Source: Blastomonas ursincola (lineage in GTDB: Bacteria; Pseudomonadota; Alphaproteobacteria; Sphingomonadales; Sphingomonadaceae). Taken from it: a stretch of DNA of 64,000 bases. The notes below the pieces were generated by a model. It had not been told where the DNA came from and searched no databases. It was given only the letters and a program-made list of their open reading frames with translations. The stretch lies in contig NZ_VDES01000001.1 of the NCBI RefSeq assembly GCF_013607875.1, positions 62,001 to 126,000 of the forward strand, in the 5' to 3' direction. A program made the position numbers and the translations under genes. This document shows positions 20,383 to 30,926 of the stretch, one piece after another; the stretch's first letter is position 1; the number at the start of each line of letters is the position of its first letter.

Positions 20383-20784
20383 TCATTTTTGCGCCGCAAC
20401 GCAAGGATAACGCAAGGTCATGACCAGCGCAAAGGCGGTGGTGACGGGCATGTCGCGATTGGCTTCCGGGAAAGCCTGAAAGTCTCCGATCAGATCGGGA
20501 ATGGTAAGCTGTGCCTGGCCGGGCGGAGGGGGACAGCTGGGCACCGCTTCCCCCCGGCTGGCGCTTTCGGCCAGCGCGGCGCGATAGGCCTTGGCCGCAT
20601 CCTGTATGGTCTGCCGTACCGCGTCCGCTTCGGGAGTCCCTACCCCGCCTGCTCCTTTCGCCATCAGGGCCTTTGCAGCAACAAGGAATTCACGCACGGT
20701 CTCGATCGGCATGGGGGTTGGTTGCGACAACGGCGCCGGTGCCTGAAGCGCCAGCGCCGTCATCAAAATAATACCGATACGCAC
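20383..20784 (-). CDS. Secreted hypothetical protein, paralogue B
   Basis: Protein of 133 residues with an N-terminal signal segment (GIILMTALALQAPAPLSQ). It has the same plan as the neighbouring gene downstream: VREFLVAAKALMAKG, a SCPPPPG motif, a short IPDLIGDF helix, and a C-terminal LVMTLRYPC. The two are tandem paralogues on the same strand with 56 bp between them. Both lie downstream of ftsH on its strand. Function unknown. Confidence 0.72.
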   Translation of the reverse strand: MRIGIILMTALALQAPAPLSQPTPMPIETVREFLVAAKALMAKGAGGVGTPEADAVRQTIQDAAKAYRAALAESASRGEAVPSCPPPPGQAQLTIPDLIGDFQAFPEANRDMPVTTAFALVMTLRYPCVAAQK

Positions 20785-20817
20785 ACTATCGGCCCTGTCT
20801 GGCCCGCAAGGGAGCGA

Positions 20818-22773
<1,956 letters not shown>

Positions 22774-22866
22774 CTCAAAGCCTTTGCAGCCATAAACCAT
22801 GATCAAGATAGGCAGCTAATCCTGAATGACAATATAATCTGCCCGCGCTTTGGCCTGCGATCGACA

Positions 22867-23841
22867 TTATTCTGGCGCAGAACCCTTGGTCGAAGCGCCG
22901 CGTGGCGGAGCGGGCCGCAAATGCCAGCCCCGGCCGTCCGCCGCGGGCCCGCACAGGACGTCGCCTATCATCCCCTGCCCTCCGCCTGCCAGCGTATCGA
23001 GAAGCCGGTCGAGCGCGGGTCCGCGCATGTCGATATCGCTCTGGACCCGGCGCAGCGCGATCTGCAACAGACGCCGCAGCAATGCCGGCGGATAGCCGGT
23101 CTCTACCAGCCGGACCCCCTGACGGTCGGCCACCAGAACGCCGTCTGCTTCGCGCGCTGCGATCCAGTCGAGCGCTTCGCCTGCCTGTGCGAGCGCATGT
23201 GCCGATCGCACAGCCATTCGCGGGTCGATGCCCTCGAAGTCTTGCAGCGCGCGCCGCATCCTCACCCGGTCGAAATCGGCATTCGCGTTGCTGGGATCTT
23301 CGACAAAGCCAATGACGTTGCGCTCGCAATGCGCGACCAGCTCGGTCTTGCGAAAGCCGAGCAGCGGACGCACGATCCGGCCGTTGCGCGCGCGCACCCC
23401 GGCCAGGCCATCCACCCCGCTGCCGCGCGCAAGCCGCATCAGCATGGTTTCGAGCTGGTCGTCGGCATGGTGCGCAGTGACGATGAAGGCCGCGCCGATC
23501 GCATCGGCATGCGCAGCGAGCAATGCATAGCGCGCCGCACGCGCCGCCGATTGCAGGCTTCCCGTTATCGGCTGGTCGGGGCGGAGCACCGCGTGCGTCA
23601 TGCCAGTCGAGGCGCAAAACCGCGCCACCATCTCCGCCTCGTCGGCACTTTCGGGGCGCAGGCCATGGTCCACGGTCGCCGCGCTGACCGGTCCGGGCCA
23701 GCCGCGCCGGACCAGATCGGTCAGCGCCATGCTGTCGGGCCCGCCAGAGACGGCGAGCAGCAGATGCGCCTTGCTGTCGCCCGTCAGCGCGGTGAGGGCC
23801 GCGCTGACGCGATTCAGGTCCGCGTCACTTGCATCCGGCAT
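22867..23841 (-). CDS. tilS: tRNA(Ile)-lysidine synthase
   Basis: N-type ATP pyrophosphatase that modifies C34 of tRNA-Ile(CAU) to lysidine, an essential step for decoding AUA. From the ATG at 23841 the protein has 324 residues. The P-loop-like SGGPDS motif is at residues 32-37. Further signatures are VDHGLRPES, the AHHADDQLETMLMRL region and RPLLGFRKTEL. The start overlaps the end of cpoB by 17 bp, which supports translational coupling and excludes the longer upstream frame. Confidence 0.95.
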   Translation of the reverse strand: MPDASDADLNRVSAALTALTGDSKAHLLLAVSGGPDSMALTDLVRRGWPGPVSAATVDHGLRPESADEAEMVARFCASTGMTHAVLRPDQPITGSLQSAARAARYALLAAHADAIGAAFIVTAHHADDQLETMLMRLARGSGVDGLAGVRARNGRIVRPLLGFRKTELVAHCERNVIGFVEDPSNANADFDRVRMRRALQDFEGIDPRMAVRSAHALAQAGEALDWIAAREADGVLVADRQGVRLVETGYPPALLRRLLQIALRRVQSDIDMRGPALDRLLDTLAGGGQGMIGDVLCGPAADGRGWHLRPAPPRGASTKGSAPE

Positions 23842-24793
23842 TGCGGCGCCCGGCAGCGAGCCGGTCCGACAGACGTCCTGCCGCCACTTCGGGATAGACT
23901 TCGGCCAGCTCGGTAAAGGCGACACAGGCCTTGGGCTTTTCGTTGAGCTTGATCAGCGATTCGCCCAGGAAATAGAGGCTTTCAGGCGCGCGATCACCCT
24001 TGGGTTCCTTTTCGTAATTCTCGGCGAACATCTTGGCCGCAGCGCTCGGCTTGCCATCGTCGAGATAGGCCCGACCGAGCAGGTTGCGGGTGTAGCTCGA
24101 CCGCTTGTGCTTGGGATGCTTTTCCAGCGCGAAACGCAGCTGCGCCTGCGCCTCGGGGAAGAACTTCGCCTCCCAGAGGCGATAGCCGTACAGATAGGCG
24201 TCCTCGCCCGCATCGGCGCTTTGCGGCTTCTCGATCTTGGCGACGGCGGCGACGCGTTCGGCGCTCGGGGCCGCAGCGGCAGCGCTCGCCGCCGCAGGCG
24301 TTGCAGGACGCGGCGTTGCGGCACCTGCTCCCGCAGCGACGGGAGCAGCCGTCGGTGCGGGTGCTGCGGAGGCGGCCGCAGCGGCGGCCTTGGCCTGCTC
24401 CTCAAGCTGCAGGAGCCGCTTTTCGAGCTGGCCGATCTTGAAGCCGTTCTCCTCGGTCTGAGCGGTCAGCCGGGTGATCTGGGTTTCCAGCGTGTCCACG
24501 CGCTGGAGCAGGTCGGTCAGCGGCGCGCTCGCCGAAACACCGCTGGGGGTCGGCGTGGCAGTCGGCGCTGCGATTTCGGGCTCGAAGAATCGATCCGAGG
24601 CCCCCGGAAAGACCTTGCGCTGCACCGCGCGCATTTCCGATTCCAGCTTCTTGACGCGCGGTTCCAGCGGAGCGGCCTGCGCCGCTGCGGGACTGGCCGT
24701 GGCGACCAGCGCCGCCATCACCGTGCCAGCGAGCATCCGGGCAGAAAGGCCGATCCGGCGCGGAATTACGGGTGATATGCGGGCGGTGGTCAT
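23825..24793 (-). CDS. cpoB: Cell division coordinator CpoB / YbgF (Tol-Pal system)
   Basis: Periplasmic protein that coordinates outer-membrane constriction with peptidoglycan synthesis. It has 322 residues: a signal peptide ending near ASPAAAQA, a coiled-coil region (LTDLLQRVDTLETQITRL and KIGQLEKRLLQLEEQ), an Ala/Pro-rich linker of about 45 residues, and C-terminal TPR repeats beginning at DAYLYGYRLWEAKFFPEA. This is the YbgF architecture. The tol-pal genes themselves are not adjacent on the upstream side within the window. Confidence 0.92.
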   Translation of the reverse strand: MTTARISPVIPRRIGLSARMLAGTVMAALVATASPAAAQAAPLEPRVKKLESEMRAVQRKVFPGASDRFFEPEIAAPTATPTPSGVSASAPLTDLLQRVDTLETQITRLTAQTEENGFKIGQLEKRLLQLEEQAKAAAAAASAAPAPTAAPVAAGAGAATPRPATPAAASAAAAAPSAERVAAVAKIEKPQSADAGEDAYLYGYRLWEAKFFPEAQAQLRFALEKHPKHKRSSYTRNLLGRAYLDDGKPSAAAKMFAENYEKEPKGDRAPESLYFLGESLIKLNEKPKACVAFTELAEVYPEVAAGRLSDRLAAGRRNAGCK

Positions 24794-24928
24794 GTCAGGC
24801 TCCAGATCGAACGGATGTCAGGCACAATAGGTCTATAGGGCGCTCGCCGCTTTCGTCAAAGCCGCGCGAGCACGAATTTGGATGGCATGACGTCACTGAA
24901 CGCCAGTTGACCGGAGCGCAGATGCAGC

Positions 24929-25819
24929 TCAGCCCTCGGTACTGGCGCTGCGGCTTTCCTGGCTGGCCGTCGCTGCCGGGACAGCCGGGCGTGCCATCAG
25001 CGCGGCAGCCGTCACAGGCACGTCCTTGACCGCAACTTCGGAAGTACCGAGCGGTGCGACCGTACGCCCGCCCACGGTGATCTCGAACGCATCGGGGCGA
25101 CCGGTCCAGACCTGAGGGTTCACCGCTTCGGCCGGCACCGTATATTGTTCGCCAAGCGCCATCTGCTTCTGCATCAGCTGCTTGCCCTCGCCATCATAGA
25201 ACTTGATCCAGATATTGTCCTCAGTGGCGGTGAACACGACCTCTGCCTTGGGATCGACTGCAGGCACGGACGGCGCCGTGCCGCCAGCCTTGCGCTTGGG
25301 AGGTGTGGCATCGCTCGCGGAGGCCGCATCGGCGGCCTGGGCAAGTTCCTCGACATTGGCCGCGGGGAACAGATAACTGCGCCAGATACCGAACCCGGCC
25401 AGCAGGATGACCGCGCCGGTCACCGCCGCAAGCAGCGCCAGCTTGGCCGACGGGACCTTGCTCGGCTCGTCGAGATCGAACTGGGTGACCTCGCGGGTCG
25501 GCACGTGCGACGCGCCACCAAGCGCTTCGCGAATCTGCTGAGCAATCTCTTCTTCGGGAAGTTCGACCGCGCGTGCATAGGCCTTGCCGAAGCCGATGGC
25601 ATAGGTGCGGCCGGGCAGCGTCTCGAACTTGCCCGCCTCCATCGCTTCGAGATGGCGCATGGGGATGCGGGTGCGCGAGGCGATGTCGTTGAGTGTCAGG
25701 CTGCGCGCCACACGGGCAGAGGCCAGCCGCTCGCCGACATGCGCGGGCGGAAACAGATCCCCGGTGGTTGCGCCATCCTCGGATGACGCACCACCTGCGT
25801 TATAGGGCGTGTCAGACAC
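24929..25819 (-). CDS. RodZ-like helix-turn-helix membrane protein
   Basis: Protein of 296 residues with a cytoplasmic HTH_25 domain (GERLASARVARSLTLNDIASR and ..RIPMRHLEAMEAGKFETLPG), a single membrane segment near residues 130-150 (LALLAAVTGAVILLAGFGIW), and a C-terminal DUF4115-type beta domain (TEDNIWIKFYDGEGKQL). This is the arrangement of RodZ, which links MreB to the cell-wall elongation machinery. It may be the RodZ of this organism, but related proteins of this plan are annotated only as helix-turn-helix domain proteins. It lies between cpoB and ptsP on the same strand. Confidence 0.85.
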   Translation of the reverse strand: MSDTPYNAGGASSEDGATTGDLFPPAHVGERLASARVARSLTLNDIASRTRIPMRHLEAMEAGKFETLPGRTYAIGFGKAYARAVELPEEEIAQQIREALGGASHVPTREVTQFDLDEPSKVPSAKLALLAAVTGAVILLAGFGIWRSYLFPAANVEELAQAADAASASDATPPKRKAGGTAPSVPAVDPKAEVVFTATEDNIWIKFYDGEGKQLMQKQMALGEQYTVPAEAVNPQVWTGRPDAFEITVGGRTVAPLGTSEVAVKDVPVTAAALMARPAVPAATASQESRSASTEG

Positions 25820-25983
25820 GTTTGCGCTCCCGATCCGGGTCGTCCCGGTTATCCTGTTGGCTCCATTTCGGGAGAAACATGAACCAATCCCGAAGTCAAC
25901 GAAATTGGCGGAATCTTAACCCATTCGGGCTTGAAAACAGTTGTAACGATTGTGTCGCAAATGGCTGACCGTAAAGGATTGCC

Positions 25984-28266
25984 TCAGCCGAGTTCCATCC
26001 CCTGTGCGATGGCCCAATCCTGCAGCACCTCCCGCATGTTGGCAGGCGGATAGGCCAGCATTTCATCCATCTTGGCCGTGGCGGTCTGCAGGTCGAGCGA
26101 GCGCACCATCGCCTTGATCGGACCGACAGCAGCCGGGGTGATCGACAGCCGGCGAATGCCGACCGCGAGCAGCGCAAGCGCTTCAAGCTGCCGCCCGCCC
26201 ATCTCACCACAGACGGTCAGGTCGATATTATAGGGCTCGACCGCTTTGACGACCCTGCGGATGAAGCGCAGGATGGCCGGCGAAATCCAGTCATAGCGCT
26301 GCGCCAGCTTGGGATGCGCACGGTCCGCCGCGAGCAGGAACTGCGTAAGATCGTTGGTGCCGATCGAGAGGAAATCGATCTTTGGCCCCAATATGTCGAG
26401 CGTCTCGGCCAGCGCAGGCACTTCCAGCATCGCCCCGAAGCGGATGCGATCAGGCAGCAGCTTCTTGCGCCCCTTGAGAAAGGCGAGCTGATCGTCGAAC
26501 ACCTGGCGCGCCGCGTCGAACTCCCAGGGTTCGGCGATCATGGGGAACATGACATTGAGCGTCTTGCCCGCCGCCGCCTCGATCAACGCGCGTGCCTGGA
26601 CCTTGAGCAATCCGTCGCGCTCCAGAGCCACACGCACCGCGCGCCAGCCCATGGCAGGATTTTCCTCGCCCGGCCCGTCTTCGCGCAGATAGGGCAGCGA
26701 CTTGTCGCCGCCGATATCGACGGTGCGGAACACGACCGGCTTTTCGCCCGCCGCATCGAGCACGTCGCGGTAGAGCCGCAGCTGGCGCTCCCGCTGCGGC
26801 AGCGTCGCGGACACGAGGAACTGGAACTCTGTGCGGAACAGCCCCACGCCATCGGCCCCGGTGACCGCGAGATGCGCGATGTCGTCGCGCAGACCTGCGT
26901 TGATCAGCACGTCGATCCGCGTTCCGTCGGTGGTGCGCGGCTCGACATCGCGCAGCGCGGCATAGGCGGCCTGTTTCTCGCGGCTGCGCAGGAACTTGGC
27001 CTCGAACGCCTCGATCACCTGCGGAGCGGGGCGGATCAGCACCGAATTTTCGTTGGTGTCGATCAGCAGATGGTCGTCCTGCCGTACCTGGTGGAGGATG
27101 TTGCGCATCCGGCCCATCACCGGAATGCCCATCGCGCGTGCGACGATGGTGACATGCGCGGTCAGCGATCCTTCTTCCAGGATCACGCCCTTCAACCGCC
27201 GCCGGTCATATTCGAGCAGTTCGGCCGGGCCCAGATTGCGCGCAATCAGGATGGTGTCCTGGCGCAGGCCCATCTGCGCCGCCGTGCCGATCTGGCCCGA
27301 GACGATCCGCAGCAGCCGGTTCGAAAGGTCCTCCAGATCGTGCATCCGATCGGCAAGCAGCGGGTCGTCGATCTGCCGCATCCGCATCCGGGTGCGCTGC
27401 TGAACGCGCTCGATCGCGGCCTCGGCGGTCAGGCCGCTGTCGATCGCCTCGTTGATCCGCCGCGACCAGCCTTCGTCATAGGCGAACATCTTGTAGGTCT
27501 CGAGCACCTCGTCATGCTCGCCGCCTTTGCCGAACTCGGCCTGGCTCGCCATCTTGTCGATCTGCTCGCGCATCTTGATGAAGGCGGAATAGACGCGCTG
27601 GCGCTCGGCCTCGACATCCTCGGCGACGACATGCTCGATGGTGATGCGCGGCTGGTGGAAGACCGCCTTGCCGCTGGCAAGCCCCGCGACGAGCGGGAAA
27701 CCCATTTCACGCTGCGAATGGGTGCGTTCGGCGCCACCATCGAGCGCTGCCTGTGCATCGACCAGCCCGGCATTGGCGATCAGCTCGGACAGGACCATCG
27801 CCACGGTCTGCATCGCCTCGATCTCGACCTCGAGATAGCGGCGCGGCTCGACATGCTGGATGCACAGCACGCCCACCGCGCGCTCCATCCGCACGATCGG
27901 CACGCCGGCAAAGCTGTGGAACTTTTCCTCGCCGGTTTCGGGACGATATTGGAAGTCGGGGTGCGCGGTCGCCTCGGCGAGGTTCAGCGTCTCGACATTC
28001 TTGGCAATCGTGCCAGTCAGGCCCTGGCCCAGCGCCAGCTTGGTGACGTGCACCGCTTCCTGATTGAGGCCGCGCGTCGCGAACAGCTCGAGCACGCCCT
28101 CGCGCAGCAGATAGATCGAGCACACCTCGCTGTTGAGCGAATCCCCGATGATGTCGACTACCTGATTGAGCTTGGCCTGCGCGTTGGTGCGCGCGGCCAT
28201 GACATCGTGAAGCCGGGTGAGAATGTTGCGGGCGGCGAGCGTGGCGTTGATCTGGGCTTCGGACAT
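25984..28266 (-). CDS. ptsP: Phosphoenolpyruvate-protein phosphotransferase PtsP (EI-Ntr)
   Basis: First enzyme of the nitrogen-related PTS: it autophosphorylates from PEP and passes the phosphate to NPr. From the ATG at 28266 the protein has 760 residues. An N-terminal GAF domain covers about residues 20-165. The EI part has the active-site histidine at His371 in EEGSLTAHVTIVARAMG, and the PEP-binding barrel has MLEVPALAETLD, SIGTNDLTQFLLAADR and the catalytic cysteine in VCGEMGG. A longer upstream frame to 28386 has no support. No other PTS gene is in the window. Confidence 0.96.
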   Translation of the reverse strand: MSEAQINATLAARNILTRLHDVMAARTNAQAKLNQVVDIIGDSLNSEVCSIYLLREGVLELFATRGLNQEAVHVTKLALGQGLTGTIAKNVETLNLAEATAHPDFQYRPETGEEKFHSFAGVPIVRMERAVGVLCIQHVEPRRYLEVEIEAMQTVAMVLSELIANAGLVDAQAALDGGAERTHSQREMGFPLVAGLASGKAVFHQPRITIEHVVAEDVEAERQRVYSAFIKMREQIDKMASQAEFGKGGEHDEVLETYKMFAYDEGWSRRINEAIDSGLTAEAAIERVQQRTRMRMRQIDDPLLADRMHDLEDLSNRLLRIVSGQIGTAAQMGLRQDTILIARNLGPAELLEYDRRRLKGVILEEGSLTAHVTIVARAMGIPVMGRMRNILHQVRQDDHLLIDTNENSVLIRPAPQVIEAFEAKFLRSREKQAAYAALRDVEPRTTDGTRIDVLINAGLRDDIAHLAVTGADGVGLFRTEFQFLVSATLPQRERQLRLYRDVLDAAGEKPVVFRTVDIGGDKSLPYLREDGPGEENPAMGWRAVRVALERDGLLKVQARALIEAAAGKTLNVMFPMIAEPWEFDAARQVFDDQLAFLKGRKKLLPDRIRFGAMLEVPALAETLDILGPKIDFLSIGTNDLTQFLLAADRAHPKLAQRYDWISPAILRFIRRVVKAVEPYNIDLTVCGEMGGRQLEALALLAVGIRRLSITPAAVGPIKAMVRSLDLQTATAKMDEMLAYPPANMREVLQDWAIAQGMELG

Positions 28267-28400
28267 GCAAGGGGGTCTAGCACGCAGCGAGACGGCACGC
28301 CATCCGGGCTTCCATCCGATTTGGGGGATGATTGGACGATAGACAGCCTTGTTGACGCAGTGTAGCAACACAGCAATACACAACAATTCCGGGGGTCATC

Positions 28401-29531
28401 GTGCCTTTTCCATCGTCATTCGTTGCAGGCCTGACACGGGCCATGCCCATCGTCGCCGCGCTGGGCCTGGCAGCGGCGCCGCTTGCAGCGCAGGAATATC
28501 GCCCGAACTTCCGTCCCGACGCGCTGAAAGGGCCGCCAAAGGGCGCACCTAACGAGGTTCTCGTGCTCGGCACGCCGCATCTTGCCGGCCTGCCCGACCG
28601 CTACACAACCGCGGCACTCAACGCGTTGCTCACTCCCTTGCTTGATCGGCTCGCAGCGTGGCACCCCACGGCGATCGCGACCGAAAACCTGTCAGGCCTG
28701 CAATGCGACAGCCTGCGCCGCTATCCGCAGCGCTATGCCGAGACGGTGAAGACCTATTGCTTCGACCCGGCTGCAGCGGCCGCAGCGACCGGGCTGGATG
28801 TGCCAGCCGCCAATGCCGAGGCTGAGCGGCTGCTGGCGGACTGGCCGGCCGCGCCAACACCGGGCCAGCGGCGCCATCTTGCGGCGGTCTTTCTCGCGGC
28901 GGGAGAGCCGGGTTCGGCGATCGTCCAATGGCTGCGCCTGCCTCCCGAAGAACGCAGGGCGGGCGACGGTCTGACCGAGCCGCTGGTGCAATGGCTCGAG
29001 GGCCGGCTTATGCGAAAAGACGAAACCTGCCAGATCGCTGCTGCGCTGGCGGCAAGGCTAGGACTGGAGCGGCTGTGGAGCGTGGATGACCATTCAGCCG
29101 ATACCCCAAGTCCCAGCGACCCGGCGGAAAACAAGGCCTTCGAACAGGCGATTACCACAGCCTGGGACAATCCTGCTTCCAAGGCTCGCCAGGACATGAG
29201 CGCCGCGCTCGAAGCCAGGTTGGATCAGCCCGACGGCCTGCTGAATCTCTACCGCACCTATAATGCTCCCGACGGCCCGATGCTGGTCTATCGGTCGGAT
29301 TTTGGGGCAGCGCTGGCCGAACCCTCGCCGCAGGGCTTCGGCCGTCAGTATCTGGGCTATTGGGAAACGCGCAACCTGCGCATGGTGGCGAACATGCGCG
29401 ATGTGCTGGGCCGCTATCCGGGAACCCGGATGCTCACCGTGGTGGGATTGTCCCACAAGGGCTATTACGAAGCCTATCTCGACCAGATGCACGATGTCCG
29501 ACTGGTCGACCCGCTGAGCGTGCTGCGCTAG
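28401..29531 (+). CDS. DUF5694-like protein (Tiki/EreA superfamily)
   Basis: Exported protein of 376 residues with a signal segment near residues 14-31. The start is GTG at 28401, preceded by GGGGG; an ATG at 28443 is possible. It has motifs of the TraB/EreA/ChaN superfamily: VLVLGTPHLAG near the N-terminus, the glutamate in ATENL, and the C-terminal RNLRMVANMRDVL..MLTVVGLSHKGYYEAYL, where conserved Arg, Asn and His are expected at the active site. Members are metalloproteases or hydrolases, but this branch is uncharacterised. It is divergent from ptsP. Confidence 0.75.
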   Translation: MPFPSSFVAGLTRAMPIVAALGLAAAPLAAQEYRPNFRPDALKGPPKGAPNEVLVLGTPHLAGLPDRYTTAALNALLTPLLDRLAAWHPTAIATENLSGLQCDSLRRYPQRYAETVKTYCFDPAAAAAATGLDVPAANAEAERLLADWPAAPTPGQRRHLAAVFLAAGEPGSAIVQWLRLPPEERRAGDGLTEPLVQWLEGRLMRKDETCQIAAALAARLGLERLWSVDDHSADTPSPSDPAENKAFEQAITTAWDNPASKARQDMSAALEARLDQPDGLLNLYRTYNAPDGPMLVYRSDFGAALAEPSPQGFGRQYLGYWETRNLRMVANMRDVLGRYPGTRMLTVVGLSHKGYYEAYLDQMHDVRLVDPLSVLR

Positions 29532-29664
29532 CGCCGCTGGCGGGAGCCACCGTCGCCCGACGCGCGCTCTGCCCCCGGCCTATATCAGGCCTTGCAGGCG
29601 CGCCGGGCGGTTTTGCGGACGTCAGGCCCCCCGGCCGACATCCGCGGTGATCAGATCAGCCTGA

Positions 29665-29823
29665 TCAATGCAGGCTGATTTCCTCCTTGATACGCAGTTT
29701 CTGCTTCTTGAGTTTGGCGATCAGCGCAGTGTCGGGTGCCGGCCTGCGCTCTTCGTCGTGGATCATCCGTTCGATACCAGCATGCTTGGCCTTGAGGGCT
29801 TCGGTATGGCTGTCGTTCAGCAT
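29665..29823 (-). CDS. DUF465 (YdcH family) small protein
   Basis: A 52-residue coiled-coil protein, read from the ATG at 29823 with GGAG eight bases upstream. It begins MLNDSHTEALKAKHAGIERM, and its second half, TALIAKLKKQKLRIKEEIS, is the typical YdcH/DUF465 helix. The family is widespread and small, with no settled function. It is divergent from another DUF465 gene 206 bp away. Confidence 0.8.
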   Translation of the reverse strand: MLNDSHTEALKAKHAGIERMIHDEERRPAPDTALIAKLKKQKLRIKEEISLH

Positions 29824-30029
29824 GTATGTCTCCTTCGACTCGTTGCCTTCTCATCGTGGGGGCACAATCTAAACATAAAATTTCCGGCCTGTCTTTGCGG
29901 TTATGCACAGGCGCGCTTGCATTGCGGCGAAACATTCCATAACCGCGATAACCGGCAGGCCTCGCGCCTGCGCTATGGCGATTCCGCACCGTTTTCGGCG
30001 GCGGGCTGTGGTGGGGAAAGGGCGCGCGC

Positions 30030-30227
30030 GTGACAGAGGAAGAAGTCCGGCAGAAGCTGGCCTCATTGCGCATTGAACATCGCGATCTCGATCATGCCAT
30101 CGTTGCGCTCAGCAACGGCGGCACTCCCGACATGCTGCAGCTTGCCCGGCTGAAGAAGCGCAAGCTGATGCTGCGCGACCAGATCGCCATTCTCGAAGAC
30201 TATCTCATCCCCGACATCATCGCCTGA
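30030..30227 (+). CDS. DUF465 (YdcH family) small protein, second copy
   Basis: A 65-residue protein with a GTG start at 30030 after a purine-rich GGGGAAAGG. The sequence RIEHRDLDHAIVALSNGG followed by LQLARLKKRKLMLRDQIAILED is the DUF465 helical pattern, and it resembles its divergent neighbour. It lies 113 bp upstream of rcdA on the same strand and could share its transcript. No function is assigned to the family. Confidence 0.82.
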   Translation: MTEEEVRQKLASLRIEHRDLDHAIVALSNGGTPDMLQLARLKKRKLMLRDQIAILEDYLIPDIIA

Positions 30228-30277
30228 ACCGGTTCGCGCGCGGCGAAGTGACTGTTCCGAGTTGACACACGGACGTG

Positions 30278-30293
30278 TAACCGTGCGTTAACC
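30278..30293 (+). promoter_or_regulatory. CtrA-like box GTAA-N7-TTAACC before rcdA
   Basis: GTAA at 30277-30280, seven bases, then TTAACC at 30288-30293. This is one base from the CtrA consensus TTAA-N7-TTAA. A TTGACA (30262-30267) stands just upstream. The site is about 50 bp before the rcdA start. CtrA binding is an inference from the pattern. Confidence 0.45.
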
Positions 30294-30340
30294 AAGTCTT
30301 TGATCTGTGCAGGTCCTCGCAGATTTGGCAGACAAGCCAA

Positions 30341-30820
30341 ATGGAAAGCATCCAATCCCCCTTCACGGCCAAGCTGGTCGAGTCGCTCTACGTCGAAGCG
30401 ATGGTGCTCGCCGACGAGGCCCGCTCCTATTTCGAGCTCACCGTCGAGCAGCAGGGCGTCGCCGATCAGGACGAAATCCGCATCGACATGTCGTGCGAGT
30501 CGCTGCGCGTGACCACGCGGCTGATGCATTCGATCGCGTGGCTGCTCAACCAGAAGGCGTTTTTTGCGGGAGAGCTTTCCGAGCACCAGCTGCGCAGCCG
30601 CAGCCGCTCGCTGGGCAAATGCAGCAGCAGCGACCCGTTCGTCGTCGCCCGGCTGCCTGCCGAAGCGCAGCGGCTGGTTTATGAGACCCAGCACCTTCTC
30701 GATCGCCTGGTGCGACTGGAACGATCGCTCGAAGCCGATCGGCTCGGGTTTGCAGAGATCCAGGCGATGCACCCGATGGTGCACCAGATGCAGGCCCGGC
30801 TGGCGAGCGAACTCGCCTGA
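30341..30820 (+). CDS. rcdA: RcdA-type protease adaptor (DUF1465)
   Basis: Small helical protein of 159 residues. In Caulobacter, RcdA joins ClpXP-CpdR and delivers substrates, including CtrA with PopA, for degradation at the G1-S transition. The DUF1465 features are visible: LVESLYVEAMVLADEARSYF near the N-terminus, the middle CESLRVTTRLMHSIAWLLNQKA, and LPAEAQRLVYETQHLLDRLVRL. The length fits the family (about 160-180). With cpdR at 17.4 kb the window contains two of the three ClpXP adaptor tiers. Confidence 0.85.
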   Translation: MESIQSPFTAKLVESLYVEAMVLADEARSYFELTVEQQGVADQDEIRIDMSCESLRVTTRLMHSIAWLLNQKAFFAGELSEHQLRSRSRSLGKCSSSDPFVVARLPAEAQRLVYETQHLLDRLVRLERSLEADRLGFAEIQAMHPMVHQMQARLASELA

Positions 30821-30872
30821 TAAACCCCTGCACGCTCCCCCGTATTTGACGGATTGCAATTCGCCCTCGCTT

Positions 30873-30892
30873 GTTTAATCGTACGATTAAAC
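30873..30892. promoter_or_regulatory. Perfect 20-bp palindromic operator, kinase locus
   Basis: GTTTAATCGTACGATTAAAC is its own reverse complement. It lies 34 bp before the ATG of the phosphotransferase gene, where a repressor would block transcription. A near-identical site (16 of 20 bases) overlaps the P450 promoter at 38392. Its size and symmetry suit a TetR-family dimer. Confidence 0.75.
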
Positions 30893-30926
30893 AGTCACCG
30901 GGCGCGATCCGGTGGAAAGGAGAGCG

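Noticed and set aside
19943-20784. Assigning the paralogous pair to the Rap1a/Tai immunity family
   Set aside because: Only the final YPC/FPC and a short helix match. The core pattern of that family was not seen.
26314-28365. A 683-codon plus-strand open frame opposite ptsP
   Set aside because: It is the shadow of ptsP, whose GAF and PEP-utiliser motifs are unambiguous.
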